Origin: Xenorhabdus cabanillasii
GTDB taxonomy: Bacteria > Pseudomonadota > Gammaproteobacteria > Enterobacterales > Enterobacteriaceae
Reading direction: 5' to 3'
Assembly: GCF_003386665.1 (NCBI RefSeq)
Contig: NZ_QTUB01000001.1
Coordinates: 2,604,001-2,668,000 of the forward strand
DNA: 64,000 nucleotides
Shown here: positions 22,113 to 32,468 of the stretch, one piece after another
Numbering within the stretch: the first letter of the stretch is position 1
How the letters are laid out: every line of letters starts with the position of its first letter
Position numbers and translations under genes: made by a program
Notes under the pieces: generated by a model
The model's database searches: none
What the model was told of the DNA's origin: nothing
Seen by the model: only the letters and a program-made list of their open reading frames with translations

Positions 22113-22269
22113 AAATCAGTTGACTGATAAATTCCCCATTCAGAACTTTTTACGTTATCTTGCCTATGTAGATTTTCATTCAGGTTCTTTGCTTTTGCTT
22201 AATATCACCTGAATATTGTTGAAATATACCAGATGATTAACAGATGACTGCATTTGAAGGAGTTGGACT

Positions 22270-22944
22270 TTGGTGCTGAAATGTAGAGGTTTTTTATTTG
22301 ATTTGGATGGTACGCTGATTGATTCATTGCCTGCGGTTGAGCGGGCATGGATTAAGTTCGCTGATAAAATGGGTATCAACCGTGATGAAGTTCTGAACTA
22401 TGTTCACGGTACTCCGGCGATATTATCATTACGCCATTTTATGCCTGGTGCCACGGAAGAAGAGATTGACAGTACTTTCAAGTGGATTGAAAAACTCGAA
22501 ACGGAAGATACGGAAGGTATTGCCGCTTTACCCGGTGCCATTGCCCTGATTGATAAACTGAATGCACTGGATATTCCGTGGGCAATTGTGACATCGGGGA
22601 CTGTCCCTCTTGCTTCTGCCCGCCATAAAGTGGCGGAGTTACCAGAACCGGCTCATTGGGTAACGGCTGAATCTGTCGAGAACGGCAAACCAAATCCTGA
22701 ACCTTATTTGTTGGGCGCGCAAAAATTGGGATTGTTGCCGGAAGAGTGTGTGGTTTTTGAAGATGCAGCGGTGGGAGTTCATGCCGGGCTGGATGCAGGT
22801 TGTCAGGTCGTTGTCGTCCATGACTCACCGGATATTCCACGCAGAGATGAGATTCAGATGACTATCACGAATCTGGAAGATATCGAAATTGTTAAATCTG
22901 GTGGCGATGTAACGATTTATGCTATGAATCAGGACGTTTGTTGA
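22270..22944 (+). CDS. yfbT: HAD-family sugar phosphatase (YfbT/HxpA type)
   Basis: HAD-superfamily hydrolase, 224 aa, that dephosphorylates sugar phosphates in E. coli. Motif I is FDLDGTLID with the nucleophilic Asp, motif II TSGT near residue 115, motif III Lys in NGKPNPEPY, and motif IV FEDAAVG. The start is TTG 22270 (8 nt after AAGGAG) or GTG 22273 (11 nt after). It lies between yfbV and yfbS on the same strand, with a terminator on each side, so it is probably monocistronic. The C-terminal tail after VVVVHD is slightly longer than in E. coli. Confidence 0.92.
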   Translation: MVLKCRGFLFDLDGTLIDSLPAVERAWIKFADKMGINRDEVLNYVHGTPAILSLRHFMPGATEEEIDSTFKWIEKLETEDTEGIAALPGAIALIDKLNALDIPWAIVTSGTVPLASARHKVAELPEPAHWVTAESVENGKPNPEPYLLGAQKLGLLPEECVVFEDAAVGVHAGLDAGCQVVVVHDSPDIPRRDEIQMTITNLEDIEIVKSGGDVTIYAMNQDVC

Positions 22945-23025
22945 TCCACACCGAAGATTTTTTCTGACAAAACTGGTCTACTTACTCTATTCATACCTAT
23001 GGCAATAGGTTTTTGTTGATAATAC

Positions 23026-23054
23026 CCGGCCTGCCTGTTGGCAGGCCGGCTTTT
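23026..23054 (+). terminator. Terminator between yfbT and yfbS
   Basis: A GC-rich 10-bp perfect stem (23026-23035 with 23040-23049), 4-nt loop, then T4. It lies just upstream of the yfbS Shine-Dalgarno, which shows that upstream in-frame codons from 23013 are not coding. Confidence 0.85.
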
Positions 23055-23069
23055 CTGATAGAGGCCGTA

Positions 23070-24899
23070 TTGAATAGCGAACTGTTGTGGGTATTGACCC
23101 TGTTATTGATAGCCATTGTTCTTTTCACGACTAATAAAGTCAGAATGGATGTAGTGGCTTTACTGGTGATTATTGCTTTTGTCCTGAGTGGTACGCTCTC
23201 TTTAAATGAAGCTACAATCGGTTTCAGCGATCCCAATGTCTTGTTAATTGCAGCGCTGTTTGTTATCGGCGAAGGGCTGGTGAGGACAGGTGTTGCTTAT
23301 CAGATGGGAGATTGGCTGGTCCGGGTCGCAGGTAACAGCGAAACCAGAATGCTGGCTTTGTTGATGTTGTCAGTTGCCGGACTAGGAGCTTTTATGAGCT
23401 CCACAGGGGTTGTTGCTATTTTCATCCCTGTCGTTTTGAGTGTGGCGGCCAGAATGCAGATTTCACCGGGGCGGTTAATGATGCCACTAGGGTTCGCCGG
23501 CCTGATCAGTGGCATGATGACACTGGTTGCGACTCCTCCCAATATGGTGGTGAATAGTGAGTTAGTACGTGAAGGGTTACACAGCTTTGGTTTTTTCTCC
23601 ATTACACCTATCGGTATTTTGGTTTTGCTGGCGGGGATCGTATACATGCTGATTGTCCGCCGTTGGTTAGGAAGCAAAACTCCCCAGAAAACTGATGAGC
23701 GTTACCATCGCTCATTTCGTGATCTCATCCGTGACTATAAATTATCCGGGCGTGCCCGTCGTCTTGCTATCCGGCAACATTCGCCATTGATTGGTCATTC
23801 TCTGGATGAGCTGGGATTGCGTGCGCGTTATGGGGCTAATGTTATCGGTATTGAGCGTTGGCGGAAATTCCGTCGTGTGATGGTTGCTGCAACCGGAGAA
23901 ACGGAATTTCGGCAACAGGATGTTCTGCTAGTGGATATGTCCGACAGTGATGTGGATTTGCGGCAATTCTGTAGCGAACAACAGTTAGAACCTATGATAT
24001 TACGCGGGGAATATTTCTCTGATCAATCCCGTGATGTCGGCATGGCAGAAATATCTGTGATCCCTGAATCGGATTTGTTGGGACAATCGTTGCGCAGTAT
24101 GAAATTCCGTACGCGCTACGGGCTTAACGTAGTAGGCATCCGACGCAGTGGTAAGGCATTGGTCGGTAAGTTGGTTGATGAACCTCTGCTGCCTGGTGAT
24201 ACGTTGCTGGTCATCGGTGACTGGAAGTTAGTGCGGGAACTAAAAACCAAAGCGCCTGATTTTATTGTGCTGAACTTGCCCGTTGAAGTGGAAAGCGCGG
24301 CACCGGCAGCATCTCAGGCACCTCATGCGTTGTTTTGCCTTGTTTTAATGGTGGCAATGATGTTGACCAATGAAATTCCCAATTTTATTGCCGCCTTGAT
24401 TGCCTGCCTGTTAATGGGAAAATTTCGTTGCATTGATATGGAAAGTGCTTATCGTGCCATCCATTGGCCAAGTCTCATTCTGATTGTTGGTATGATGCCA
24501 TTTGCATTGGCATTACAAAAAACCGGTGGAATTGATTTGATTGTTCGTGGATTAATGGATATCGCCGGTAATATGGGGCCACGGGCCATGTTGATATGCC
24601 TGTTTGTGCTTTGTGCCATTATTGGATTATTTATTTCCAACACCGCAACAGCCGTGTTGATGGTACCTGTTGCCATTGCTGCCGCGAAAGAGATGTCGGT
24701 ATCTCCTCTGCCTTTTGCGATGATAATTGGAGTAGCGGCTTCAGCGGCGTTCATGACTCCGGTTTCTTCTCCCGTCAATACACTGATATTAGGGCCGGGA
24801 GGATATCGATTTGCTGATTTCCTGAAACTGGGTGTGCCTTTTACATTCATTGTACTGGGGATCAGTGTGGCAATTATTCCCGTTCTCTTTCCGTTCTGA
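23070..24899 (+). CDS. yfbS: SLC13/DASS-type transporter with two TrkA-C domains
   Basis: Inner-membrane anion transporter of about 609 aa, YfbS type; the substrate is not established. An N-terminal half of TM helices (motif [20 protein letters not shown]) is followed by two cytoplasmic RCK_C (TrkA-C) domains at roughly residues 210-400, and a second membrane half with [10 protein letters not shown] and [19 protein letters not shown]. The start chosen is TTG 23070, 5 nt after GAGG and matching the E. coli N-terminus; the longer in-frame extension overlaps the terminator hairpin. It is convergent with yfbR. Confidence 0.93.
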   Translation: MNSELLWVLTLLLIAIVLFTTNKVRMDVVALLVIIAFVLSGTLSLNEATIGFSDPNVLLIAALFVIGEGLVRTGVAYQMGDWLVRVAGNSETRMLALLMLSVAGLGAFMSSTGVVAIFIPVVLSVAARMQISPGRLMMPLGFAGLISGMMTLVATPPNMVVNSELVREGLHSFGFFSITPIGILVLLAGIVYMLIVRRWLGSKTPQKTDERYHRSFRDLIRDYKLSGRARRLAIRQHSPLIGHSLDELGLRARYGANVIGIERWRKFRRVMVAATGETEFRQQDVLLVDMSDSDVDLRQFCSEQQLEPMILRGEYFSDQSRDVGMAEISVIPESDLLGQSLRSMKFRTRYGLNVVGIRRSGKALVGKLVDEPLLPGDTLLVIGDWKLVRELKTKAPDFIVLNLPVEVESAAPAASQAPHALFCLVLMVAMMLTNEIPNFIAALIACLLMGKFRCIDMESAYRAIHWPSLILIVGMMPFALALQKTGGIDLIVRGLMDIAGNMGPRAMLICLFVLCAIIGLFISNTATAVLMVPVAIAAAKEMSVSPLPFAMIIGVAASAAFMTPVSSPVNTLILGPGGYRFADFLKLGVPFTFIVLGISVAIIPVLFPF

Positions 24900-24910
24900 A
24901 TGCAGTATCT

Positions 24911-24948
24911 GGCAGCTTCGCGAAAACGTGAAGCTGCCCGGTCATTTT
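24911..24948. terminator. Bidirectional hairpin between yfbS and yfbR
   Basis: A 12-bp stem (24911-24922 with 24927-24938, one G-T pair) with an AAAA loop lies between two convergent genes; on the plus strand it is followed by a T-rich stretch. Confidence 0.7.
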
Positions 24949-25529
24949 TACAGGCTAATTTCATCAAGAGAAAGGCTAAAACTTGGAACGAATACGGTTA
25001 TAAAATAATCCATTTCCTGACTGTGACGTTTTTCTAATGTTTTCTCTAACCTGATTTTTGCTTGATTGAATTCAGAATTTCCAGCCGATAATTCTTCCAA
25101 ACATTTTAAATAAGCACATAACGCATCAGCTTGTTTAATAATATTAGTTTCTTCTTCAGTATGATATTGATCGTCTAAAATAGGGCGAAAATCATTTTGT
25201 AATTCAATTGGTAACATATCTAATAATTTATGTTGGGCGATCTTTTCTATTTTTTTATATTCCTGGGCAATTTGAGGATTGTAGTATTTTATTGGTGTTG
25301 GTAAATCACCAGTAATAACCTCACTGGCATCATGATACATTGCTAATATTGCGATCCGTTCAGCATTAATATGACCATCAAATTTACGGTTTTTTATTAT
25401 CGCCAGTGCATGTGCGACAAATGCAACCTGTAAACTGTGTTCTGAAACATTTTCCGTACGTACGTTTCGCATAAGAGGCCAACGATTAATCAATTTCATG
25501 CGGGATAATTGGGCGAAAAAATGACTCAT
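24948..25529 (-). CDS. yfbR: 5'-deoxynucleotidase YfbR
   Basis: HD-domain metal phosphohydrolase, 193 aa, that removes phosphate from dNMPs to control deoxynucleotide pools. Metal-binding residues are visible as SEHSLQ (His), MYHDASEV (HD pair) and [10 protein letters not shown] (Asp near residue 137). The N-terminus [18 protein letters not shown] is typical. Its ATG at 25529 starts toward the yfbS end; alaA is upstream on the same strand about 190 nt away, separated by a palindromic repeat. Confidence 0.94.
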   Translation of the reverse strand: MSHFFAQLSRMKLINRWPLMRNVRTENVSEHSLQVAFVAHALAIIKNRKFDGHINAERIAILAMYHDASEVITGDLPTPIKYYNPQIAQEYKKIEKIAQHKLLDMLPIELQNDFRPILDDQYHTEEETNIIKQADALCAYLKCLEELSAGNSEFNQAKIRLEKTLEKRHSQEMDYFITVFVPSFSLSLDEISL

Positions 25530-25628
25530 AATCTTCTCTTGCTATGGAAAACATGATTAGATTGTGGATGCTGGCTGGACGGAAGTAAACCGTTTGCGGC
25601 TGAAAAAGACAGCATCATACGTTTCATG

Positions 25629-25663
25629 CTTCAAGTTGCAGCTTTGTCAGCTGCATCTTGAAG
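25629..25663. repeat. Palindromic intergenic repeat
   Basis: A 15-bp inverted repeat (25629-25643 with 25649-25663, one mismatch) with a 5-nt loop, between alaA and yfbR. The half-site resembles the TTCAAGTTGCAG element common between genes in Yersinia, Serratia and Photorhabdus. It may also terminate alaA transcription. Confidence 0.55.
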
Positions 25664-25720
25664 TTGACTAATATCTTGATGCTTATTTAATCGAATAGCG
25701 TTTAGTTATTTTTTTGATGT

Positions 25721-26935
25721 TTATTGGTGATATTTACCGATAAAACGGGCAAATTTCTCAATAGCCATTTGCAGATCCGCGATATGTGGCAGGGTAACAA
25801 TGCGGAAATGATCTGGTTCTGGCCAGTTAAATGCAGTTCCCTGAACCAGTAACACTTTTTCTTGTAGTAAAAGATCCAAGACCATTTTCTGGTCATCATA
25901 AATATTGAAACGCTTGGTATCAATTTTAGGGAACATATATAAAGCACCCATGGGTTTCACACAGGAAACTCCGGGGATCTGATTAATCAGTTCCCAGGCG
26001 TGATTGCGCTGTTCATAGAGGCGTCCTCCCGGAAAAATGAACTCACTGATGCTTTGATAGCCACCTAATGCGGTTTGAATTGCATGTTGCATCGGGACGT
26101 TGGCGCAAAGACGCATAGATGCCAACATTTCCAACCCTTCAATATAGCCTTTTGCCTGTTTTTTCGGGCCATTCAGTACCATCCAACCCTGACGGAATCC
26201 CGCAATACGATAGGTTTTTGACAAACCGTTAAAGGTGACGGTAAAAAGATCTGGCGCCAGGGCGGCGATGGAATGATGTTGAGCATCATCGTATAGGATC
26301 TTGTCGTAAATTTCGTCAGCGAAAATAATCAGATTATGCTGGCGGGCAATTTCCACAATTTCCAGCAGGATTTCTTTACTGTATACCGCCCCCGTCGGGT
26401 TGTTCGGGTTAATAATGACAATACCGCGGGTACGTGGTGTGATTTTACGGCGGATATCATCTAAATCAGGGAACCAGCCTTGTTGTTCATCACATAAATA
26501 GTGGACAGATTTGCCGCTGGAGAGAGAAACGGCGGCTGTCCAGAGTGGATAATCAGGAGCCGGAACCAGCATTTCATCACCGGTATTGAGCAAGGCCTGC
26601 ATCGACTGAACAATAAGTTCAGAAACACCGTTACCAATAAAGATATCTTCAACGGTAATATCCAGCATATTTCGGGCTTGATAGTGTTGCATGATTGCCT
26701 TACGCGCAGAGTACAGACCTTTTGAGTCAGAATAACCCTGGGCTGTTGGCAGATTGCGGATGACATCAACTAAAATTTCATCAGGTGCTTCGAAACCAAA
26801 TGGTGCCGGATTACCAATGTTTAATTTCAGTACCTTATTCCCTTCTTCTTCAAGCCGTTTGGCTTCTTTGAGTGTATTGCCTCGGATGTCATAGCAGACA
26901 TTATCTAATTTGCTGGATTTATTAATGGAAAACAT
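25721..26935 (-). CDS. alaA: Glutamate-pyruvate (alanine) aminotransferase
   Basis: Class I/II PLP aminotransferase, 404 aa, that makes alanine from pyruvate and glutamate. NIGNPAPFGFEAPDEI at the N-terminus, NPNNPTGAVYS, FADEIYDKILYDD and GLSKTYRIAGFRQGW with the PLP lysine are all present. The start at 26935 matches the E. coli protein (SSKLDNVCYDIRG follows at once); an in-frame extension to 27019 is probably not translated. It is divergent from lrhA as in E. coli. Confidence 0.95.
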   Translation of the reverse strand: MFSINKSSKLDNVCYDIRGNTLKEAKRLEEEGNKVLKLNIGNPAPFGFEAPDEILVDVIRNLPTAQGYSDSKGLYSARKAIMQHYQARNMLDITVEDIFIGNGVSELIVQSMQALLNTGDEMLVPAPDYPLWTAAVSLSSGKSVHYLCDEQQGWFPDLDDIRRKITPRTRGIVIINPNNPTGAVYSKEILLEIVEIARQHNLIIFADEIYDKILYDDAQHHSIAALAPDLFTVTFNGLSKTYRIAGFRQGWMVLNGPKKQAKGYIEGLEMLASMRLCANVPMQHAIQTALGGYQSISEFIFPGGRLYEQRNHAWELINQIPGVSCVKPMGALYMFPKIDTKRFNIYDDQKMVLDLLLQEKVLLVQGTAFNWPEPDHFRIVTLPHIADLQMAIEKFARFIGKYHQ

Positions 26936-27736
26936 ACGGTGTCTTAACCTTTCTCTGGGCAAAAAGTGGATCTTATCCGGCCTACAAAATGTGATGTTCA
27001 ATGTACTCCTCTCTGTCAATCTTTTGAAGAGCCTCTGATATCTTTGGTGAAAATGGTTGTTTTAAAGTCTAATGCATAAGTTTGCTATCTAAAAACATTA
27101 GTTTAATTGGATTATTGTTTCAATTCTTTTTTTTATGTTGGAATTTAACTCTGAATAATGAGCTGTTTTTAGTTTGTTGACTGAGATGAGAGAGTATCTG
27201 GTACTGATTCTTTAACCTAAAAACAGAAATGCAAGCTGAATTGTCAATAAAAGTAAGATAATTTGTATAATGTATTCTTATAATTTATCTTTGCCGACAT
27301 AAAATTAATTAAGGGTTTTATCATAGATACTTTGACAATGTTTTTGAATTTTTACCCGTAACATTTTCATGACTTTTCGATAAGAATATTAATTCATTAA
27401 AAATACTAATATTGCTTGGTTTAGTTAAGTTTTCCGAATTGAAGTTATGTTATTCTTTGAGGCAAGTCAGAAAAAGACTATTTGTACTGGAAATTGGTGG
27501 TTATGTGAGGTAAATAGGTTTTTGTTTGTGTATTAATTTAGAGATTGCATAAATTTTGTTAAGAAAGGAGAAAATAAAACCCATGAAGATATAAATAGTA
27601 AAAAAATGCAGTAAACCTTTGCCCTCTTTAATAGAGTAGAGTAATGTCAGAATCGGTATTATTTTATTTGATACTGCTGAAGTAAAAACACCAGGTTAGT
27701 TAGTAATTAAAATCAAAAAAAAGTGATGAATAAACA
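26936..27736. other. Long divergent regulatory region between alaA and lrhA
   Basis: About 800 nt, very AT-rich, without a supportable gene. E. coli also has an unusually long region here that carries lrhA regulation. Many A/T runs suggest H-NS-type binding, which is an inference. No clear RBS-linked small ORF was found. Confidence 0.6.
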
Positions 27737-28702
27737 ATGATAAATGCAAATCGTCAGATAATAAACCTCGATCTCGATCTGCTAAGAACTTTCGTTGCCG
27801 TTGCTGACTTAAATACTTTTGCAGCAGCAGCAGCAGCAGTTTGTAGAACGCAGTCGGCTGTCAGTCAGCAAATGCAACGTTTGGAGCACCTTGTGGGGAG
27901 AGAATTATTTGCTCGCCACGGTCGTAATAAGCTTCTTACCGAGCACGGGCTTCAACTTCTTGGTTATGCGCGCCAAATCCTGCGTGCTAATGACGATGCT
28001 ACCGCATCATTAACATACAATGATGCAGACGGTGAACTCAGGATAGGAGCATCTGATGACACAGTTGATACTCTCCTGCCTTTCCTGTTGAACCGCATTG
28101 CTTCTGTCTATCCGCGTATAGCTGTCGATGTGCGTATTAAACGTAGTCAGTTTATTGAGAGTATGCTGGATAACCATGAAATTGACTTAGCATTAACTAC
28201 AGCAAAAATTAATCACCATCCTAGCACTGTATTACGTTCTTCGCCTGTACTGTGGCACTGCGCACCAGATTTCCAGTTACAGATGAATGAGCCTGTACCT
28301 TTAGTCGTAATGGACGAAACCAACACATTCCGTCAGATTGCTCTTGAAACACTTGATATGAGTGGTATTCCGTGGCGTATTGCTTATGAAGCTGCGTCTT
28401 TATCTGCTGTTCGTTCTGCTGTCAACGCAGAGGTTGGCATTACTGCTCGTCCTTTGGAAATGCAGAACGCAGATTTAAGAATTTTGGGAGAAAGTGAAGG
28501 GCTACCACGTTTACCTGAAATACAATTCTTTTTGTATCGCAACAGTAACGAACAAAATGAATCTGTCCTGACTGTTTTTGATGCTATAGAAAATAAGAAA
28601 ACACCTTATACCGTGTCCTCAGTTGAATCCGATGAAGCAGACGATATTGATGAGTCTGTTGAATCTACTGAAGAATCTTCGGTCGAAAATATAATCGAGT
28701 AA
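27737..28702 (+). CDS. lrhA: LysR-type global regulator LrhA/HexA
   Basis: LTTR of 321 aa. The N-terminal winged HTH (residues about 10-70, LDLLRTFVAVADLNTFAAAA then RTQSAVSQQMQRLE) is nearly identical to E. coli LrhA; an effector domain follows. In E. coli it represses flagella and stabilises RpoS turnover; in Photorhabdus and Xenorhabdus the orthologue (HexA/LrhA) governs symbiosis, secondary metabolites and virulence. The Ala run before the recognition helix is coded by six perfect GCA repeats (27821-27838). The C-terminus is a 30-residue Ser/Glu/Asp-rich acidic tail that differs from E. coli. Divergent from alaA and upstream of nuo, as in E. coli. Confidence 0.94.
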   Translation: MINANRQIINLDLDLLRTFVAVADLNTFAAAAAAVCRTQSAVSQQMQRLEHLVGRELFARHGRNKLLTEHGLQLLGYARQILRANDDATASLTYNDADGELRIGASDDTVDTLLPFLLNRIASVYPRIAVDVRIKRSQFIESMLDNHEIDLALTTAKINHHPSTVLRSSPVLWHCAPDFQLQMNEPVPLVVMDETNTFRQIALETLDMSGIPWRIAYEAASLSAVRSAVNAEVGITARPLEMQNADLRILGESEGLPRLPEIQFFLYRNSNEQNESVLTVFDAIENKKTPYTVSSVESDEADDIDESVESTEESSVENIIE

Positions 28703-28719
28703 TATTACATGTGTTTTAT

Positions 28720-28758
28720 AGGCTAATATTTCCATTTTATTTGTGGAAATATTAGCCT
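28720..28758 (+). terminator. Terminator of lrhA
   Basis: A 15-bp perfect stem (28720-28734 with 28744-28758) with a 9-nt loop lies 17 nt after the lrhA stop; A/T-rich flanks. Confidence 0.8.
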
Positions 28759-29410
28759 GTTTCTAAGTTGCTATTAATAATTCTTTCACGTTTTCATTCC
28801 CATTTCTGATATTTACCACCAGAAATATCCCCTATTAATTTTCTTATCCCTTTCGAATTTTAGTTAAAACAATGTTGTTTTGTTAACAACTTTCGTTTTT
28901 TAAATTGATAAGATAAATCTATTTTCAGAAATAGTTGTGTTATTGAACTTCAATCGTTTCTTTTTGAAACAGTTTATTAAGAGTTGAATAAAATACGTTC
29001 TGTTGTTTAATGTTTTTCAATGAAACTGTGCACTTGATCATAAAAATACCCCAACCGATACAGTGGAAAGACAGGTTTTTCCTGAGATAATAGTGTAGTA
29101 AAGTCGAGTTATCGGTTAAACTAGTTATAATGTGTTGATAGTTTTTTATTTTACTGACACGTTTTAGCGATATGTAAGCATAAACTGTTAATCAAAGTTT
29201 TATGCTTTGTAAATAAATAAGCAGGCGCTTTTGTCATGACAGATAAAAGTGTTGAGAGGAATAAAAACCAAGACGATCCATGCCGTCAAAAAAATTGATT
29301 AGCACTGTTTCAGATTTGGTTGTTATCCCTTCCCATGAATCGATGTGGTGCAATACTGCCGGCAAAAAGAGCAGACCCTTGACACCACTTTTGATGAGTA
29401 AGCAACGAGT
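28759..29410 (+). promoter_or_regulatory. Upstream region of the nuo operon
   Basis: About 650 nt, AT-rich, before nuoA. A long leader is also present in E. coli, where nuo responds to ArcA, NarL and Fis. I can see no decisive promoter by eye. A 20-codon ORF at 29236-29298 lacks a Shine-Dalgarno and is not called. Confidence 0.5.
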
Positions 29411-29884
29411 ATGTCAACATCTACTGGAGTTTTATCTACTGGAGTTTTGGCCCATCACTGGGCGTTTGCGATTTTCCTGATAGGTGCTCTTGGTTTGTGT
29501 GCACTTATGTTACTGGGTGCGTACTTTCTTGGGGGCAGAGCGAAAGCCAGAGCAAAACATATCCCTTATGAATCGGGTATCGATTCTGTCGGCAGTGCCC
29601 GTCTCCGTCTGTCGGCAAAGTTTTATCTGGTTGCCATGTTCTTTGTCATCTTCGACGTTGAAGCCCTTTACTTATATGCATGGTCAGTCTCTATCAAAGA
29701 GAGTGGCTGGTTGGGCTTTGCCGAAGCAAGCATTTTCATTTTGGTGTTATTGGCAGGCTTGGTTTATCTGGCACGTATCGGGGCATTGAATTGGACACCC
29801 GCACGTTCAAGGCGTCAGGTCAGTAAACCCAGTGTTGATGCTCATACCGCTAATGTTAATACCAACAACAGTCACATGCAGTAA
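29411..29884 (+). CDS. nuoA: NADH-quinone oxidoreductase subunit A
   Basis: Membrane subunit of complex I, 157 aa with three TM helices (residues about 16-36, 67-90, 98-118). [25 protein letters not shown] and [11 protein letters not shown] are family hallmarks; the Asp/Glu cluster lies near the quinone site entrance. The first residues contain a 15-bp tandem duplication (29419-29448) giving STGVL twice. First gene of nuoA-N, 15 nt ahead of nuoB. Confidence 0.96.
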   Translation: MSTSTGVLSTGVLAHHWAFAIFLIGALGLCALMLLGAYFLGGRAKARAKHIPYESGIDSVGSARLRLSAKFYLVAMFFVIFDVEALYLYAWSVSIKESGWLGFAEASIFILVLLAGLVYLARIGALNWTPARSRRQVSKPSVDAHTANVNTNNSHMQ

Positions 29885-29899
29885 TAGCGAGGCATAAAG

Positions 29900-30574
29900 A
29901 TGGATTATACGCTCACCCGCATAGATCCGAACGGTGAGAATGACCGTTATCCCCTGCAAAAACAGGAGCTTGTCAGCGATCCCCTCGAGCAGCACGTCCA
30001 CCGTAGTGTCTATATGGGTAAATTAGAACATGCTCTGCATGACATGGTGAATTGGGGAAGGAAGAATTCATTATGGCCTTATAACTTTGGCCTTTCCTGT
30101 TGTTATGTAGAAATGGTGACGTCTTTTACCGCCGTTCATGACGTAGCCCGTTTCGGTGCAGAAGTACTGCGGGCATCTCCCCGTCAAGCTGATTTCATGG
30201 TGATCTCAGGCACTTGTTTCGTCAAAATGGCCCCAGTGATCCAGCGTTTATATGACCAAATGCTGGAACCGAAGTGGGTCATTTCGATGGGAGCCTGTGC
30301 AAACTCCGGTGGTATGTATGATATTTACTCTGTCGTGCAGGGAGTTGATAAGTTTATTCCTGTTGATGTCTATATTCCGGGCTGTCCACCCCGCCCTGAA
30401 GCCTATATGCAGGCACTGTTGTTATTGCAGGAATCTATTGGTAAAGAACGTCGCCCACTGTCTTGGGTAGTTGGTGATCAGGGGGTTTACCGTGCAAATA
30501 TGCAATCAGAAAGAGAACGGAAGCATGGTGAACGTATTGCAGTGACAAACCTGCGTACCCCAGATGAAATTTAA
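29900..30574 (+). CDS. nuoB: NADH-quinone oxidoreductase subunit B (N2 cluster)
   Basis: Peripheral-arm subunit, 224 aa, carrying the terminal 4Fe-4S cluster N2 that reduces quinone. The unusual tandem cysteines are seen in LSCCYVEM, with the other ligands in GTCFVKMAP and [13 protein letters not shown] precedes the ATG by 8 nt. Standard length and operon place. Confidence 0.97.
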   Translation: MDYTLTRIDPNGENDRYPLQKQELVSDPLEQHVHRSVYMGKLEHALHDMVNWGRKNSLWPYNFGLSCCYVEMVTSFTAVHDVARFGAEVLRASPRQADFMVISGTCFVKMAPVIQRLYDQMLEPKWVISMGACANSGGMYDIYSVVQGVDKFIPVDVYIPGCPPRPEAYMQALLLLQESIGKERRPLSWVVGDQGVYRANMQSERERKHGERIAVTNLRTPDEI

Positions 30575-30666
30575 GGCTTTTAGCCATTAAGAATAACCAG
30601 AGCAATGTCGTAACTCAAAAATGTGTTGCGATCACATTAAACCCTGATCAAGCGTTGTGGTGAAGA

Positions 30667-32466
30667 ATGATGACAGATCAGATAGCGCAAGAAAGCGTAC
30701 GGCCTGCTTGGGAAACAAGGGATCACACGGATGATCCGGTCGTAGGCGAGCTTAATCGCCAATTTGGCCCTGATGCGTTTACCGTCCAGCCTACCCGAAC
30801 TGGTATACCGGTTGTCTGGGTAAAGCGGAAACAATTGCTGGAAATAATCACGTTCCTGAAGAAGTTACCCAAACCTTATGTCATGCTGTTTGACTTGCAT
30901 GGTATTGATGAGCGTCAGCGTTCTTACCGACAAGGTCTGCCAGCGGCGGACTTTTCGGTGTTTTATCACTTGATTTCCATTGAGCGTAATCGTGACATCA
31001 TGCTGAAAGTTGCGCTCAATGAAAAAGACCTGAATATCCCGACCATTACATCAATTTTCCCGAATTCCAATTGGTATGAACGTGAAACGTGGGAAATGTT
31101 TGGCATCACATTTAATGGTCATCCGAATTTACGTCGTATCCTGATGCCACCAACTTGGGAAGGTCATCCGCTGCGTAAGGAATATTCTGCGCGTGCTACA
31201 GAATTTGATCCTTTCATGTTGACCAAGCAGAAAGAAGATCTGGAAATGGAAGCGCTGACTTTCAAACCAGAAGAATGGGGGATGAAACGCGGCACGGAAA
31301 ATGAGGACTTTATGTTCCTTAACCTTGGGCCGAATCACCCCTCGGCTCACGGTGCATTCCGCATCATTCTTCAGCTTGATGGCGAAGAGATTGTTGATTG
31401 TGTTCCCGATATTGGTTATCACCACCGCGGTGCGGAAAAAATGGGGGAACGTCAGTCATGGCACAGTTATATCCCTTATACCGACCGGATCGAATATCTG
31501 GGGGGATGTGTCAACGAAATGCCTTATGTACTTGCCGTTGAGAAACTGGCTGGTATTGAGGTGCCTGAGCGGGTGAAAGCTATCCGCGTCATGTTGTCTG
31601 AACTGTTCCGCATCAATAGCCACTTGCTCTACATCAGTACCTTTATTCAGGACGTTGGTGCAATGACACCAGTATTCTTCGCCTTTACTGACCGCCAGAA
31701 AGTTTACGATGTTGTTGAAGCCATTACCGGTTTCCGTATGCATCCGGCCTGGTTCCGTATCGGTGGTGTTGCCCATGACCTGCCGCGAGGCTGGGATAAA
31801 CTTCTGCGTGAGTTGCTGGACTGGCTGCCGAAACGTTTGAATTCCTATGTCAAAGCGGCATTGAAAAATAGTGTCCTGAAAGGACGCTCTGTCGGAGTGG
31901 CTGCTTACAATGCTAAACAAGCACTGGATTGGGGCGTAACGGGAGCTGGTTTGCGCGCAACAGGCATTGGCTTTGATGTACGTAAATGGCGTCCTTATTC
32001 CGGTTATGAAAACTTCGATTTTGAAGTACCGACTGGCTATAACGGCGACTGTTATGACCGTGTGATGCTGAAAGTGGAAGAAATCCGTCAGAGTATGCGC
32101 ATCCTTGAACAGTGCCTCAAACACATGCCGGAAGGCCCGTTCAAGGCTGATCATCCACTGACCACGCCACCCCCCAGAGAGCGTACCCTGCAACATATCG
32201 AAACCATGATTAACCACTTCCTTCAGGTGTCATGGGGGCCGGTCATGCCTGCCAATGAATCATTCCAGATGATCGAAGCGACTAAAGGGATCAACAGTTA
32301 TTACCTGACCAGTGATGGTAGCACCATGAGTTACCGCACCCGTATCCGCACACCGAGTTTTGCTCATCTACAGCAGATCCCATCGGTGATCCGCGGCAGT
32401 CTGGTTTCTGATCTGATCGTTTATCTGGGTAGTATCGATTTTGTTATGTCTGATGTGGATCGCTAA
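30667..32466 (+). CDS. nuoC: NADH-quinone oxidoreductase fused subunit C/D
   Basis: Fused NuoC (30 kDa) and NuoD (49 kDa) polypeptide, 599 aa, the fusion typical of Enterobacterales. The C part spans about residues 1-190 ([21 protein letters not shown]); the D part begins near 205 ([16 protein letters not shown]) and forms the quinone pocket with NuoB. The ATG at 30667 is followed by a second ATG; either may be used. It stops 2 nt before nuoE. Confidence 0.97.
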   Translation: MMTDQIAQESVRPAWETRDHTDDPVVGELNRQFGPDAFTVQPTRTGIPVVWVKRKQLLEIITFLKKLPKPYVMLFDLHGIDERQRSYRQGLPAADFSVFYHLISIERNRDIMLKVALNEKDLNIPTITSIFPNSNWYERETWEMFGITFNGHPNLRRILMPPTWEGHPLRKEYSARATEFDPFMLTKQKEDLEMEALTFKPEEWGMKRGTENEDFMFLNLGPNHPSAHGAFRIILQLDGEEIVDCVPDIGYHHRGAEKMGERQSWHSYIPYTDRIEYLGGCVNEMPYVLAVEKLAGIEVPERVKAIRVMLSELFRINSHLLYISTFIQDVGAMTPVFFAFTDRQKVYDVVEAITGFRMHPAWFRIGGVAHDLPRGWDKLLRELLDWLPKRLNSYVKAALKNSVLKGRSVGVAAYNAKQALDWGVTGAGLRATGIGFDVRKWRPYSGYENFDFEVPTGYNGDCYDRVMLKVEEIRQSMRILEQCLKHMPEGPFKADHPLTTPPPRERTLQHIETMINHFLQVSWGPVMPANESFQMIEATKGINSYYLTSDGSTMSYRTRIRTPSFAHLQQIPSVIRGSLVSDLIVYLGSIDFVMSDVDR

Positions 32467-32468
32467 CG

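Noticed and set aside
23013..23069. Extended N-terminus of YfbS
   Set aside because: The extension covers a strong terminator hairpin; TTG 23070 with GAGG upstream fits the family start.
29236..29298. Possible 20-codon leader peptide upstream of nuoA
   Set aside because: No Shine-Dalgarno and no regulatory codon pattern; chance ORF.
29280..29480. 66-codon ORF overlapping the start of nuoA
   Set aside because: Overlaps nuoA in another frame and has no ribosome binding site.
31456..32217. 253-codon ORF on the minus strand inside nuoC/D
   Set aside because: Antisense to a highly conserved complex I gene; a shadow ORF.
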